From an uncultured Prevotella sp. (GTDB lineage Bacteria > Bacteroidota > Bacteroidia > Bacteroidales > Bacteroidaceae): a DNA stretch of 62,680 bases. Every line of letters begins with the position of its first letter. Position 1 is the first letter of the stretch. The stretch is from the NCBI GenBank assembly GCA_944319915.1, contig CALUEY010000036.1:1-62680 (forward strand), written 5' to 3'. Below the pieces are notes generated by a model that saw only the letters and a list, made by a program, of their open reading frames with translations, did no database searches and was not told where the DNA came from. A program made the translations under genes and the position numbers. This document shows positions 19,401-27,452 of the stretch, in pieces.

Positions 19401-20838
19401 TGCCGTCAGATTTGCCAGTTACGTATAAGTTACTGTAAGTGTAATTGTTATAGCCTAATTCGGAAATTGTTCCTTTAACCGATAATACGGGTGATTGCCG
19501 TGGCCTTAGTTGGCCTTTCGCCTCAATGTCGGCCGATATGTTGCCGAGCTTGTCGTTGCCAAAGAGCTTCCTCAGGCTGATGCCAGATGCCGATAGGCGG
19601 CTCGAAAACGTGTTGCCGTTGGATAGCGCGAGCGTTGCGTCAGCGTTCCCGATGTCGGTGCTTATGCGGCATGATGCAGCGATGGTAGTGCTCCTTGGCG
19701 CCCCCACCGTGCCTTGCAGGCTTATGTGTCCTATGCCGGCAAGGCGCTCTGTTACGGTTGGCTTGTGCATCCCCGCAGCCTCCATCACAGCGGCGATGGC
19801 TTCCCCCGATGTTTCAAGTCTCCTTACCGTGGCGTGCCATATAGGCCTGGCTTCCCAGTTGCGTATCCATCCATCGGCGCTAAGCGCCGTTTCCCCGTCG
19901 GGTGTAGTTGCGGCGGCGTTGTTTATCCATAGGTTTGTGCTCGTTCCGTGAAAGTCGGCTGAGAGGTTGATTGTCTTCCCTGTTTTGCCGAGCGTAGGCG
20001 CAAGGAACGCCAAGTCGGCCAATGACACCTGCGATTCTTCAAGCCTTCCGGAGTATTGCAGGGATGCGGGTATGAGCGTGTTGCCTTTCGACTTGTAAGT
20101 GGCGGTTGCTTCGTTCAGCACTATGTTGGTGCCGGGCATCTCTATGTGCAGGCCGCTGAGCCTGCAGCGGCTTTTCCCCGCCTCAAACTTCAGGGCGAGC
20201 TTGTTTACGTTGAGGCCGGAATGCTCCTTGAAAGCCACCCTCTTTACGTTGATGTTGAGGCTGTCGTCGTTTAGTGCTTTCAGTATTATGTGCGCGCTTA
20301 TGCCGCTTATGTCCAGGTGGTTAGCGTTCAGTTTGCCCGGCGTCATCGGGGCGTCGAGGCGGTTGTATGCCAAGCTCGAGTGCCTCATGATTAAAGAGTT
20401 GATGCGCAAGTCTATCTTGCCCGGGCCGGTGGAGTCTTTCGAGGCGAGGGAATCGAGCGCAAACTGATAGTTGGCCTTGGCTTTGGCCGACTGCCGGTAA
20501 AGCTGCAGGTGGGCGCCGAACACCTGTGATGACGACAATGAAATCCTTCCGTCTGCGAGTGGCGCAAGGTCAATCTTTGCCGTCAGGCGCGAGGCCACGA
20601 GCATTTTCTTGCCGTGCTGGTCGTATATGGTAACATCGTCGATTATCACGCGGTTGAACAAGCCCAGTTCCACCCGCCCGATGGATACGCGAGTGCCAAG
20701 CTTGTTGGCTATGGCCTTGGCTGCTTGCGAGCCGATGTAGGTCTGCACCACCGGCATCTGTGTCAGGAGCAGTGCGGCGACATACAGGCCAACGATGGCC
20801 CAAATGGCGATGCTTACTATGCGTCGTAAAGTGTTCAC
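16420..20838 (-). CDS. tamB: TamB-like translocation and assembly module protein (DUF490)
   Basis: A 1,472-residue inner-membrane-anchored periplasmic protein. Residues 7-29 form an N-terminal transmembrane anchor (IVSIAIWAIVGLYVAALLL). The long middle is repetitive beta structure of the AsmA/TamB type. The C-terminal 400 residues carry the DUF490 signature (TPDITIKLL..., NFGANISTGDEGWNNAEYEG, GDFDIRYLLKPNGNLAIKVYNQ). TamB-type proteins span the periplasm and help move phospholipids or outer-membrane proteins. The C-terminus ends in a basic tail (KKKKRQKGQ). A -7 box TAACTTTG (minus strand, 20891-20898) lies between this gene and the reductase gene upstream. Confidence 0.9.
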   Translation of the reverse strand: MNTLRRIVSIAIWAIVGLYVAALLLTQMPVVQTYIGSQAAKAIANKLGTRVSIGRVELGLFNRVIIDDVTIYDQHGKKMLVASRLTAKIDLAPLADGRISLSSSQVFGAHLQLYRQSAKAKANYQFALDSLASKDSTGPGKIDLRINSLIMRHSSLAYNRLDAPMTPGKLNANHLDISGISAHIILKALNDDSLNINVKRVAFKEHSGLNVNKLALKFEAGKSRCRLSGLHIEMPGTNIVLNEATATYKSKGNTLIPASLQYSGRLEESQVSLADLAFLAPTLGKTGKTINLSADFHGTSTNLWINNAAATTPDGETALSADGWIRNWEARPIWHATVRRLETSGEAIAAVMEAAGMHKPTVTERLAGIGHISLQGTVGAPRSTTIAASCRISTDIGNADATLALSNGNTFSSRLSASGISLRKLFGNDKLGNISADIEAKGQLRPRQSPVLSVKGTISELGYNNYTYSNLYVTGKSDGSHMEGAVKANDPNMAFDIGGRLEKGNGITDVEIAASVKRFRPLATNLTDRWGDAEFKCEISADFNASGLNDAKGNITMNNMTMALPNDTFSIASTKVRSGYDGATHFLALDSDFGSAELNGKFEYKTLAQSFINIISDKLPTLPGLPKAKGATGNDFSIKANISDTRWLNKLFGIQLHAHSPISISAMVNDSNRDIAINCRANDFSYGEAGYKDGAITVRSEHGALICNVGVTKLSKTGAAMEFNGECRAIDNSLSTSFSWDNHSASRFSGKFNAVSQFYRDGNGAQVAAISVKPSHINIGDVVWDILPSSIKYSNKNIEVNNFAIKHKAQHIAINGKATPYDNDSLIVDLQGIDLKYALDLVNFHSVEFSGIASGRAFITAPFGNTAASGKIAVEQFKFEDGRMGVLDANVEWNKTDKQIDIYAIANDGPDAMTFIDGYVSPARKYIDLGINAAGTHIDFLESFTSSFMTGVSGHAHGNVRVMGPLKKINLIGKLTVNGEATLTPTNCKYYLRGDTIAFVPNEIKFVNAPIYDTNNNMGIINGSIHHNYLKDLSYDLSVNAENLLGYDFRDFGDNSFYGTVYASGQVDIHGKKGDVNIGIDITPLKNSTFIYNVSNPDAVADQTFIKWNDAPLNEDGGGNPQEATTATPMDDLPSDMHINFLLNCTPDITIKLLMDSRANDYITLNGNGTLSATYYNKGGFSMFGTYTVQHGTYGITIQDIIKKNFTFNEGSSITFRGNPYYAELDLQAVHTVNGVSLSDLNVGNSFTNNTIRVNCLMNISGQPQKPSITFDLDMPTVSSDEKQMIRSIINSEDEMNQQVLYLLGIGRFYPQRENNAAAQNEEQQSQTSLAMQSLLSGTISTQINTVLNSVIKSNNWNFGANISTGDEGWNNAEYEGLLSGRLLNNRLLINGQFGYRDNANTANTSFIGDFDIRYLLKPNGNLAIKVYNQTNDRYFTKSSLNTQGIGLIMKKDFNGFRDLLNIKKKKRQKGQ

Positions 20839-20913
20839 TCTTTCTGGCCTTTGCTTTGAAACCTGCCCGTAGGCAGGGCATTTTGCGCTGCAAAGTTACA
20901 CATAATTATTTCA

Positions 20914-21366
20914 TCAAGAGAGCATTTTGCTATATTTAGGGCTTGCTTTACCCCAATCGGCCATCATGTGATAGTATGTCCAAGGCGCCGTGGCGCCTCC
21001 GCGGCGGCATGCCACGACCGAAGTGGCGGGCTTGTTCTGCAAAAGCGGCGAGGCAGAATAGAACAGGCGGTCGAGCAGGGAACAGAGCGAGCCGTTGGGG
21101 CCGCCGTAATACACGGGCGTGCCTACTACCAGCCCATCGGTCTCGGCCAGCTTGGCGCAAACATCGTTATAAAGCGCATCATTGAATATGCAGCGCCCCA
21201 GTGACTTGCACTTGTCGCAGTTGATGCAGCCTTGCACGGCTTTCGTGCCTATCCAGGCCATTTCCGTTTCTATTCCGTTTGCTTGTAGGGTGCTTGCCAC
21301 TTCCGTTAGGGCTGTGTGTGTATTCCCGTTGCGGCGGGGGCTTCCGTTTATCAACAAAACTTTCAT
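20914..21366 (-). CDS. Flavodoxin-fold NAD(P)H-dependent FMN reductase, short form
   Basis: The start at 21366 (MKVLLINGSPRRNGNT) fits the flavin phosphate loop and lies about 30 nt after the promoter. Domain features include GCINCDKCKSLGRC with clustered cysteines, GLVVGTPVYYGGPNGSLCSLLDRLFYSA, and ACRRGGAT. Only 150 residues are encoded, whereas proteins of this type usually reach 180-210. After CRRGGA the usual C-terminal part is replaced by a short tail (APWTYYHMMADWGKASPKYSKMLS), so the end may be truncated or rearranged. The protein would be a cytosolic flavin-dependent oxidoreductase of unknown substrate. Confidence 0.8.
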   Translation of the reverse strand: MKVLLINGSPRRNGNTHTALTEVASTLQANGIETEMAWIGTKAVQGCINCDKCKSLGRCIFNDALYNDVCAKLAETDGLVVGTPVYYGGPNGSLCSLLDRLFYSASPLLQNKPATSVVACRRGGATAPWTYYHMMADWGKASPKYSKMLS

Positions 21367-21401
21367 GCGCGTACTTTCTTTAAAGTGAACAAATGAGGCT
21401 G

Positions 21402-21432
21402 CAAAGATAGCGAAAAACAGCGAGCGATGCAA
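21402..21432 (-). promoter_or_regulatory. Promoter of the FMN reductase gene
   Basis: Minus-strand TTG (21430-21432) and TATCTTTG (21402-21409) are 20 bp apart. This supports translation from the ATG at 21366 rather than from the further upstream in-frame start. Confidence 0.7.
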
Positions 21433-21560
21433 TTATTCCCGTTCAAAAACCTTGTGGCATCAAGGCGCGTTTGGCCCGAGGGCTATTTGGGGCATGGTAA
21501 GCGGCTGTATCAAGCTGATGGCATTTCTTGGCCGAGGCGCAGAGTTTATGTTGGGAGCGA

Positions 21561-21736
21561 TTAACATTTTTATGTTAAATAAACTGGGATTGAGAGTTTT
21601 GCCTAAGTGCTTGAATCCCAGTAAGATGCAAAAGCTATCGTTTTGCGTTCCCAAATCTGCCGTTTGGGAGGCCGAAATGTGCCGTTTTGCAGCGCGAAAC
21701 GGCACATTTCGCGCCGCAAAAGCGTAATGGCCGCCA
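21561..21736. repeat. Intergenic palindrome family, locus B
   Basis: The 795-bp gap between the divergent FMN reductase and sigma factor genes has several hairpins: TTAACAT/ATGTTAA (21561-21578), a 9-bp stem 21583-21591 with 21614-21622, and the family core. In the core, 14-base arms 21674-21687 and 21697-21710 flank nine bases (TGCAGCGCG). Those nine bases plus flanks also pair, with one mismatch, with the TTTCGCG...GCAAAA stretch ending near 21721, so two hairpins exclude each other. No gene was seen in the gap. Confidence 0.75.
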
Positions 21737-22161
21737 TGCAAGCCATTACAGTAGCTGTTTTGGTTGCATATTTGCAATTATCCACCACGTTCGTTCCAAA
21801 GGCATATCCACCGTTTGCCCAGGGCGATGTGCTTTCGTTCGGGTCTTCTCGCTTGTGGGTTTCCTCACCATCACTGTTGGTTGTTTCGTGCCGATGAGTC
21901 TTGAAGTCATGGGTTAAGCCCAACGGTTGATTTGGGTTAAAATGCAAGGCTGACGAAAGAAAAACGGGATATTCTTCTTTTTGTCAGCTTTATTTGTGTA
22001 CATTTGCATTTATGAATTGGCGCTTTGCAGGGAAGCATGGCCAATGGAATAATGTGGAATGGATTTCCAGTCATTGCGTCATCCTTTGCAGGGAGCATAT
22101 ATGTGGCTTGTTTCTAAATTTTCCTTTTGATTATATTGAACTTTTGAAAAGAGTGGCAAAA

Positions 22162-22779
22162 ATGGATGAAGTAAATATGAAAGGCATTGGAACTGCCAAT
22201 GCTGCAGACTTGATAGAGGAGGCAAGGGGCGTTGTGGAGCGCATGGCTCGGAGATATGCCGGGCGTGGCGTGAGTGTGGCCGACCTGGAGGGCGAGGGAT
22301 ACTTGGCCCTCCTTGAGGCGGCGCATAGCTATGACCCAGCGCGGGGCTGCTTTGCAGCCTTTGCCTCGCCGGTGGTGAGGCAGCGCATGGAACGCATGGC
22401 CGAGACGATGGGCGGCATCTACAAGGTGCCGCGCGGCGTGGCTGCTGAGGCTGAGAGGCGGCGCAGCCGCGCCTTGTCGGTAGACGCTCCGCTTGGAGGC
22501 CGCGAGGGGGTGACGCTTCTCGACTTTGTTGCCGGGGCCGATGGCGGCGACGCTGCTGCGGCTCTGCCGGGCGATGCGCAGGCAATGCTTGCGCAGCTCG
22601 ATGGCCGCGAGAGGGCCGTGATGGAGGGCCTTTTCGGCATTGGCCGCGAGCGGCTCTCAATGGCAGCCCTTGGCGCGGAGCTGGGCTTGAGGCGCGAGCG
22701 TGTGCGCCAGGTGAGGGACAAGGCTTTGAGGAAGCTCGCAAAGCTTGCCCGTGGCACTGCCGTAAGCGATGTTGACTGA
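22162..22779 (+). CDS. Short, divergent sigma-70 family factor
   Basis: A 205-residue protein. Residues 30-90 align with sigma region 2 (DLEGEGYLALLEAAHSYDP, then CFAAFASPVVRQRMERMAE). Residues 145-196 are a good region 4 (LDGRERAVMEGLFGIG, LGLRRERVRQVRDKALRKL), the helix-turn-helix that reads the -33 element. Between them only a short VDAPLGG...LLDF linker remains, so region 3 is largely missing. The tryptophans normally used to melt the -7 element (YAVWWIRQ in primary sigmas) are replaced by FASPVVRQ. I chose the ATG at 22162 because homology begins there; a -7 box TACATTTG at 21999-22006 implies a leader of about 150 nt. It may be an alternative sigma with altered promoter opening, or a regulator. 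Confidence 0.75.
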   Translation: MDEVNMKGIGTANAADLIEEARGVVERMARRYAGRGVSVADLEGEGYLALLEAAHSYDPARGCFAAFASPVVRQRMERMAETMGGIYKVPRGVAAEAERRRSRALSVDAPLGGREGVTLLDFVAGADGGDAAAALPGDAQAMLAQLDGRERAVMEGLFGIGRERLSMAALGAELGLRRERVRQVRDKALRKLAKLARGTAVSDVD

Positions 22780-22916
22780 TTGCCGCAGGTGCCGCAGTGC
22801 CTGGCTGGAGGTGTGTCGTGGTTTCCTGCCCGTTGGGCTCTACTCGTGAAAGGGGGTGGTGTTGTGATTGTGGCTTGGCCCCAATCGCAGCATTCGCATA
22901 TTGGGTTCTAACAGGA

Positions 22917-22956
22917 AAGCCGCGCCAAGTCTGCTCGGGCATGCCTGGCGCGGCTT
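22917..22956. terminator. Bidirectional hairpin between sigma factor and FHA genes
   Basis: Perfect 11-bp arms (22917-22927 and 22946-22956) around an 18-nt loop lie between convergent genes. The T tracts are weak, so termination is inferred mainly from position and stem strength. Confidence 0.6.
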
Positions 22957-22982
22957 ATGTATGTGCTTTATTGCAAGTGACG

Positions 22983-23531
22983 CTACTGTTGGGGAGCGGC
23001 TTCTTGCTCCTTGCCTGCGTGCGCGGCGCGGAGGATTATGCTGGTAGCCCCGATGGTGAACAGGGTGCCGTCTTCTATCACCCTACGCTCGCGGTCGCTG
23101 AGTATTTCGTTGTCAACAAATGTTCCGGTGTTGCTCGGGCCGTCCCTGAGCACATAGCGCAGGCTGCCGTCCTTGGCGCGGCTTACGGTTATTACGCAGT
23201 GGGCGAGGTCTATGCTGGGGTCTACGGTCTCGATGGGCGTGCTGATGCGGTTGCCCTTCATGTAGCGGCCTATGACATTGTCGCCCGGCTTCAATGGCAG
23301 CACTTGCTTGTAGTGGAACACGTTCTCTATTACGACAATGGCTCCCCACGCTCCAGCCGAATCGTCGGGCGTTTCGTCTTTTTGCAGGGGGCGCAACTTT
23401 GAGGCTCCCAAGCGGATGGAGAACTGCTTGCCGCACTGTGGGCATTCGAATACGAGCGACTGGCCTTGGGTGTAGCGTGTCTCGTCGAACGCCACATAGC
23501 CGTCGCACTTGGGGCATCTTACTCTTTTCAT
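22983..23531 (-). CDS. Zinc-ribbon and FHA-domain protein
   Basis: A 182-residue protein with an N-terminal MJ0042-like zinc ribbon (Cys6, Cys9, Cys30, Cys33). A forkhead-associated domain follows at about 85-168 (NVIGRYMKGN, HCVITV, SNTGTFVDNEIL, GTLFTIGATSIIL). FHA domains bind phosphothreonine peptides. It starts inside the stop codon of the HU/SPOR gene (ATGA overlap), so the two are translationally coupled. I infer a link to cell-envelope or division signalling through its partner; no kinase is nearby. Confidence 0.85.
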   Translation of the reverse strand: MKRVRCPKCDGYVAFDETRYTQGQSLVFECPQCGKQFSIRLGASKLRPLQKDETPDDSAGAWGAIVVIENVFHYKQVLPLKPGDNVIGRYMKGNRISTPIETVDPSIDLAHCVITVSRAKDGSLRYVLRDGPSNTGTFVDNEILSDRERRVIEDGTLFTIGATSIILRAAHAGKEQEAAPQQ

Positions 23532-24601
23532 TGCTTTTTCTTGTAAACCCAGGCTTGGTCGAAGTGCTTGTTGTCCCTAAGTCTGCGCAGTGTGTCGCGA
23601 GCCTCGCCCTCGGTGGCGTATGAGCCGTAGATTACGCGCACTTGGCCGCCGCCGGTGTACACTTGGGCTTCGGTCAGGCCTTCGGCTTGCAGCTGCTTGG
23701 CAAAGGCATTTGCCCCGGCCTTGGTTATACGGCTCGCCAGGACTATGCAGTAGTCTGAGGACTTTTCTTCCGGCTCAATCGTTTCGGCGGGGGCTTCTTT
23801 TGCTGTTGCGGCTTCAGAAGCTGCCTTCCGTGGCGCCGTGGGGAGCGGCTCTGGCTCTGCGGCGGCCTTTGCCTTGGTGGGCATGGGCTTAGAAGATTCA
23901 GAATCGTTATTGCCCATGGCTGCCCCGATGATTTCTTGTGGCAGGCTGGCAAAGTCGGCACGGCCTGTTGAGCTGTTTGTGATGGGGGGTGTCATGATGA
24001 AGAAGGCAAGGATGGCGGCAGCCACGGCAATGGCGTTGCGCAGCCAGGCCACCTTTATCTTGATGACGCTGCCGTCGTTTGTGGCAGGTTTCTTCCCCTT
24101 GGCCTTGCCTCTGGCTTCTTCGTGGCGGGCATGGCGCAATGCCCCTGAGCGGCTGTGGGCTGAAGGATTGGTGGCTTCCTTGTGCAGCCGGGCCATCTCG
24201 AACGAACCGAGCCCGTAGAGTGCGGGGGTCAAAATGCCGGCCTCGCACGGCTCAAAACCATAGCTTCCGCCTTCGCCCAAAGTGAGCGTGCCTATGTCGC
24301 CAAGGCGGTAGCTGCCTTCGTCGAGCAGGCACTGCTTAAGCTCGCCCACTTCGCTCTCAATGCGGCTTACTGCGTCGGGGTAGCTTATGTCGTATGCCTC
24401 GACGTAAGACTGCACCAGGAGGAGGTCGTTCATGTTGAGCTTGGGGTTGAAACCTAACGTCCTGAGAGGCGGCAGGAACAGCCCGTCGCCCTCGTCGTAG
24501 CGGGCATCGGTGTGGTGAGCCACAAAGCCGCCAAGCCCAGGTACCATGACGCACTCGTAGTCGAGCAGCAGTATTTCGATATGTCTTCCTAATTCAATCA
24601 C
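23528..24601 (-). CDS. CCDC81-like HU domain and SPOR domain membrane protein
   Basis: A 357-residue protein. The N-terminus (about 1-130, IELGRHIEILLLDYECVMVPGLGGFVAH...) matches the HU-like CCDC81 domains of Bacteroidetes. A single transmembrane segment follows at about 190-212 (NAIAVAAAILAFFIMTPPI), then an Ala/Pro/Glu-rich linker and a C-terminal SPOR domain (SDYCIVLASRITKAGANAFAKQL...VIYGSYATEGEARDTL) that should bind denuded peptidoglycan at division sites. A GTG at 24601 fits the homologous start and sits almost at the predicted transcript start, so the mRNA may be leaderless. It overlaps the FHA gene by 4 bp. Confidence 0.85.
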   Translation of the reverse strand: MIELGRHIEILLLDYECVMVPGLGGFVAHHTDARYDEGDGLFLPPLRTLGFNPKLNMNDLLLVQSYVEAYDISYPDAVSRIESEVGELKQCLLDEGSYRLGDIGTLTLGEGGSYGFEPCEAGILTPALYGLGSFEMARLHKEATNPSAHSRSGALRHARHEEARGKAKGKKPATNDGSVIKIKVAWLRNAIAVAAAILAFFIMTPPITNSSTGRADFASLPQEIIGAAMGNNDSESSKPMPTKAKAAAEPEPLPTAPRKAASEAATAKEAPAETIEPEEKSSDYCIVLASRITKAGANAFAKQLQAEGLTEAQVYTGGGQVRVIYGSYATEGEARDTLRRLRDNKHFDQAWVYKKKQ

Positions 24602-24606
24602 AATTG

Positions 24607-24637
24607 CAAAATTAAGCGTTTTCCATGACATGGGCAA
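24607..24637 (-). promoter_or_regulatory. Promoter of the HU/SPOR-FHA operon
   Basis: Minus-strand TTG (24635-24637) and TAATTTTG (24607-24614) are 20 bp apart. The transcript start would fall within a few bases of the GTG start codon at 24601. Confidence 0.7.
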
Positions 24638-24678
24638 GTAAATCGCGGCAAAAAGGCATAAAAATGGGGAAAAGCGTT

Positions 24679-24707
24679 TTGCAATCCAAATTTATTTGGT
24701 ACATTTG
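24679..24707 (+). promoter_or_regulatory. Promoter of rfbC-ugd
   Basis: TTG (24679-24681, within TTTTG) and TACATTTG (24700-24707) are 18 bp apart. The rfbC ATG follows at 24738. Confidence 0.68.
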
Positions 24708-24737
24708 CATCACTAAAACCAGAACTTTTTTGTAACT

Positions 24738-25286
24738 ATGGAATACAAGGAAACGGAAATAAAGGGTGTCTTCATATTGGAGCCGAAAGTCTTTGACGAC
24801 GAAAGGGGCTATTTCTTCGAGGCGTGGAAGCGTGAGGACTTTGAACGCCACATCGGGCCGGTTGACTTTATACAGGACAATGAGTCCAAGTCGTGCCGTG
24901 GCGTGCTGCGCGGCTTGCACTACCAAAAGGGTGAGCATTCGCAGGCCAAGCTCGTAAGGGTAATCAAGGGAACTGTGCTCGATGTTGCCGTGGATATGCG
25001 CAAGGGTAGCCCAACTTTCGGCAAGCACGTCATGGTGGAGCTGAGCGAAAGCAACAAGCGCCAGTTCTTTATTCCGAGAGGCTTTGCCCACGGTTTCCTC
25101 GTAATGAGCCCGGAGGCCATTTTTACTTATAAGGTGGACAACGCATACGCCCCGCAGCATGAGGCAAGCGTGCGCTTTGACGACCCTGCACTTGGCATCG
25201 ATTGGCCCATCGACGCGAAAGACGCCATCTTGAGTGATAAGGACAGGAAAGCAGTGCTGTTTGCCGATGCGGAGTATTTTGACTGA
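24738..25286 (+). CDS. rfbC: dTDP-4-dehydrorhamnose 3,5-epimerase
   Basis: A 182-residue cupin enzyme that epimerises dTDP-4-keto-6-deoxyglucose at C3 and C5 on the way to dTDP-L-rhamnose. Characteristic residues are visible: catalytic His61 in RGLHYQ, Lys71 in QAKLVRV, FIPRGFAHGF (111-120) and Tyr131 in FTYKVDN. The length is normal. It is followed 31 bp later by ugd, indicating a nucleotide-sugar operon for surface polysaccharide. The other rhamnose genes (rfbA, B, D) are not in the window. Confidence 0.95.
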   Translation: MEYKETEIKGVFILEPKVFDDERGYFFEAWKREDFERHIGPVDFIQDNESKSCRGVLRGLHYQKGEHSQAKLVRVIKGTVLDVAVDMRKGSPTFGKHVMVELSESNKRQFFIPRGFAHGFLVMSPEAIFTYKVDNAYAPQHEASVRFDDPALGIDWPIDAKDAILSDKDRKAVLFADAEYFD

Positions 25287-25317
25287 TTATTAAAAAAGCT
25301 AAGGTTATAACGAGGAT

Positions 25318-26634
25318 ATGAATATAGCCATTGTAGGTACCGGGTATGTGGGGCTTGTGTCGGGGGCTTGCTTTGCTGACACAGGCGCAATCGTGACGTG
25401 TGTCGATGTGAATGAAGACAAGATACGGGCCTTGCAGCAAGGCGAGATCCCAATCTACGAGCCGGGGCTTGACGAGTTGGTGCTGAAGAACGCAAGGGCA
25501 GGCCGGCTTAAGTTTACCACCGACCTTGCCTCGGTGCTTAACGACCAGGAAATCGTGTTCTCCGCCGTAGGCACTCCACCTGACGAGGACGGCAGCGCAG
25601 ACCTTAACTATGTGCTGCAGGTAGCCAGGACCATAGGCGAAAACCTCAATAAGTACATTGTAGTGGTGACAAAGAGCACCGTGCCAGTGGGAACGGCAAA
25701 GAAAGTGCGCAGTGCCATACAGGCAGAGCTTGACCGCCGTGGGGTTGCGGTGGATTTCGATGTGGCAAGCAACCCCGAGTTCCTAAAGGAGGGCAATGCA
25801 ATAAAGGATTTCATGTCGCCGGACAGAGTTGTCGTGGGAGTGGAAAGCGAGAGGGCCAAGAAACTTCTCACGAAGCTTTACAAGCCTTTCCTTATAAACA
25901 ATTTCCGCGTGATATTCATGGACATCCCATCGGCCGAGATGACCAAATATGCCGCCAACTCGATGTTGGCCACACGCATTTCGTTCATGAACGACATAGC
26001 CAACCTGTGCGAGCTGGTGGGCGCCGACGTAAATATGGTTAGGGCCGGCATAGGTGCTGACACGCGCATTGGCCGCAAATTCCTATACGCGGGGTGCGGC
26101 TATGGTGGTTCATGCTTCCCTAAGGATGTCAAGGCTCTCATCAAGACGGCGGACGACAACGGCTATTCGATGGAAGTGCTTAAGGCGGTTGAACGTGTCA
26201 ACGAACGGCAAAAGACAGTCTTGTTCGACAAGCTCAGTAAGGCCAATCCGTCGGAAAGCCTCGCCGGGAAGACCATTGCCATTTGGGGATTGGCTTTTAA
26301 GCCCGAGACGGACGACATGAGGGAGAGCACGGCTCTGGTGATGATAAGGAAGCTGCTTGATGCCGGGTGCCGAGTGAGGGCATACGACCCCGTGGCGATG
26401 AATGAGTGCAGGCGCATATTGGGTGATGCCATTCTTTATTGTAAAGATATGTATGACGCGGTGCTTGATGCCGACGCGCTCCTTCTGCTTACGGAGTGGA
26501 AGGAGTTCCGCTTGCCTTCTTGGCAGGTGGTAAAGAAATCGATGCGTAGGCCACTTGTCATTGACGGGCGCAATATATTCGACTCGGACGAGCTACACGA
26601 GCTGGGTTTCGAATACTTTGGCATAGGGAAGTAA
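25318..26634 (+). CDS. ugd: UDP-glucose 6-dehydrogenase
   Basis: A 438-residue enzyme that oxidises UDP-glucose to UDP-glucuronate with two NAD. Features are the N-terminal Rossmann motif GTGYVGL (7-13), VTKSTVPVGT (117-126), NPEFLKEG (152-159), Lys210 in EMTKYAAN, the catalytic Cys266 in GYGGSCFPKD, and the C-terminal NAD/UDP-binding domain WGLAFKPETDDMRES. The length is typical of the bacterial enzymes. It supplies uronic acid precursors for capsule or exopolysaccharide. Confidence 0.95.
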   Translation: MNIAIVGTGYVGLVSGACFADTGAIVTCVDVNEDKIRALQQGEIPIYEPGLDELVLKNARAGRLKFTTDLASVLNDQEIVFSAVGTPPDEDGSADLNYVLQVARTIGENLNKYIVVVTKSTVPVGTAKKVRSAIQAELDRRGVAVDFDVASNPEFLKEGNAIKDFMSPDRVVVGVESERAKKLLTKLYKPFLINNFRVIFMDIPSAEMTKYAANSMLATRISFMNDIANLCELVGADVNMVRAGIGADTRIGRKFLYAGCGYGGSCFPKDVKALIKTADDNGYSMEVLKAVERVNERQKTVLFDKLSKANPSESLAGKTIAIWGLAFKPETDDMRESTALVMIRKLLDAGCRVRAYDPVAMNECRRILGDAILYCKDMYDAVLDADALLLLTEWKEFRLPSWQVVKKSMRRPLVIDGRNIFDSDELHELGFEYFGIGK

Positions 26635-26645
26635 AGCAGTCGGCG

Positions 26646-27452
26646 ATGCCTTTGAAATCAGCACTATACGTATGCTTGGCTGGCTTGTGCATCCTGGTGG
26701 CTTCATGCCGCCAGGACAATCGCCCCTTGCGGGATGAAGCCAAGGATGACAGTGAGGCAAAGGCCATGCTGCAGGGCATTTGGGTTGACAGTGAGTCAGA
26801 GGATGTTGTATTCAAGGTTTCAGGCGACTCTGTGTATTACCCGGACGCGACAAGCCTGCCATCATTCTTCAAGATAAAGGCCGATACGCTCATAATTGGC
26901 AATCCACCATCGCATTACCCAATTATGAAGCAAATGCCAAATGTGTTTTGGTTCCGTAACCAGACTGGTGATGTGGTGAAGCTCCGCAAGAGCGATGACC
27001 CTAACGTGGCATTGGCATTCTTCCACAAGCGGCCTGTGCCGCTGGCAGTGACAGAGGTTGTTAAGCGCGATACGGTAGTAATGTACCGTGGCGAGCGATA
27101 CCATTGTTATGTAGCCATAAACCCAACGAAGTACAAGGTGATTCGCAAGACTTACAACGATGATGGGGTAGAGGTGGATAACATATACTATGACAACATT
27201 ATACATGTAAGCGTGTTCAGGGGTGCACAGCGGTTGTATTCGCGCGACTTTAGGAAAACCATGTTCGCCCACCTCGTGCCGCGGCGTTTTTTGGCGCAGG
27301 CTGTATTGAATAATGTAGAGTACGACCACGTAGATGCCGCAGGCTTTCATTTCAGCGCCACGCTGTGCATCCCTGATGCTGCAAGTTGCTATATGCTCGA
27401 CGCGGTTGTCTCGTTTGCAGGTGATATGCGCATGGAGGTAATCGACTATTGA
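26646..27452 (+). CDS. DUF4738-like lipoprotein
   Basis: A 268-residue probable lipoprotein with a signal peptide ending in the lipobox LVAS-C (Cys21). The rest alternates beta strands and matches, as far as I can judge, the DUF4738 family of Bacteroidales. The function is unknown. It begins 11 bp after ugd and is probably co-transcribed. Its 3' end overlaps the convergent nudC by 7 bp, so no terminator fits between them. Confidence 0.75.
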   Translation: MPLKSALYVCLAGLCILVASCRQDNRPLRDEAKDDSEAKAMLQGIWVDSESEDVVFKVSGDSVYYPDATSLPSFFKIKADTLIIGNPPSHYPIMKQMPNVFWFRNQTGDVVKLRKSDDPNVALAFFHKRPVPLAVTEVVKRDTVVMYRGERYHCYVAINPTKYKVIRKTYNDDGVEVDNIYYDNIIHVSVFRGAQRLYSRDFRKTMFAHLVPRRFLAQAVLNNVEYDHVDAAGFHFSATLCIPDAASCYMLDAVVSFAGDMRMEVIDY

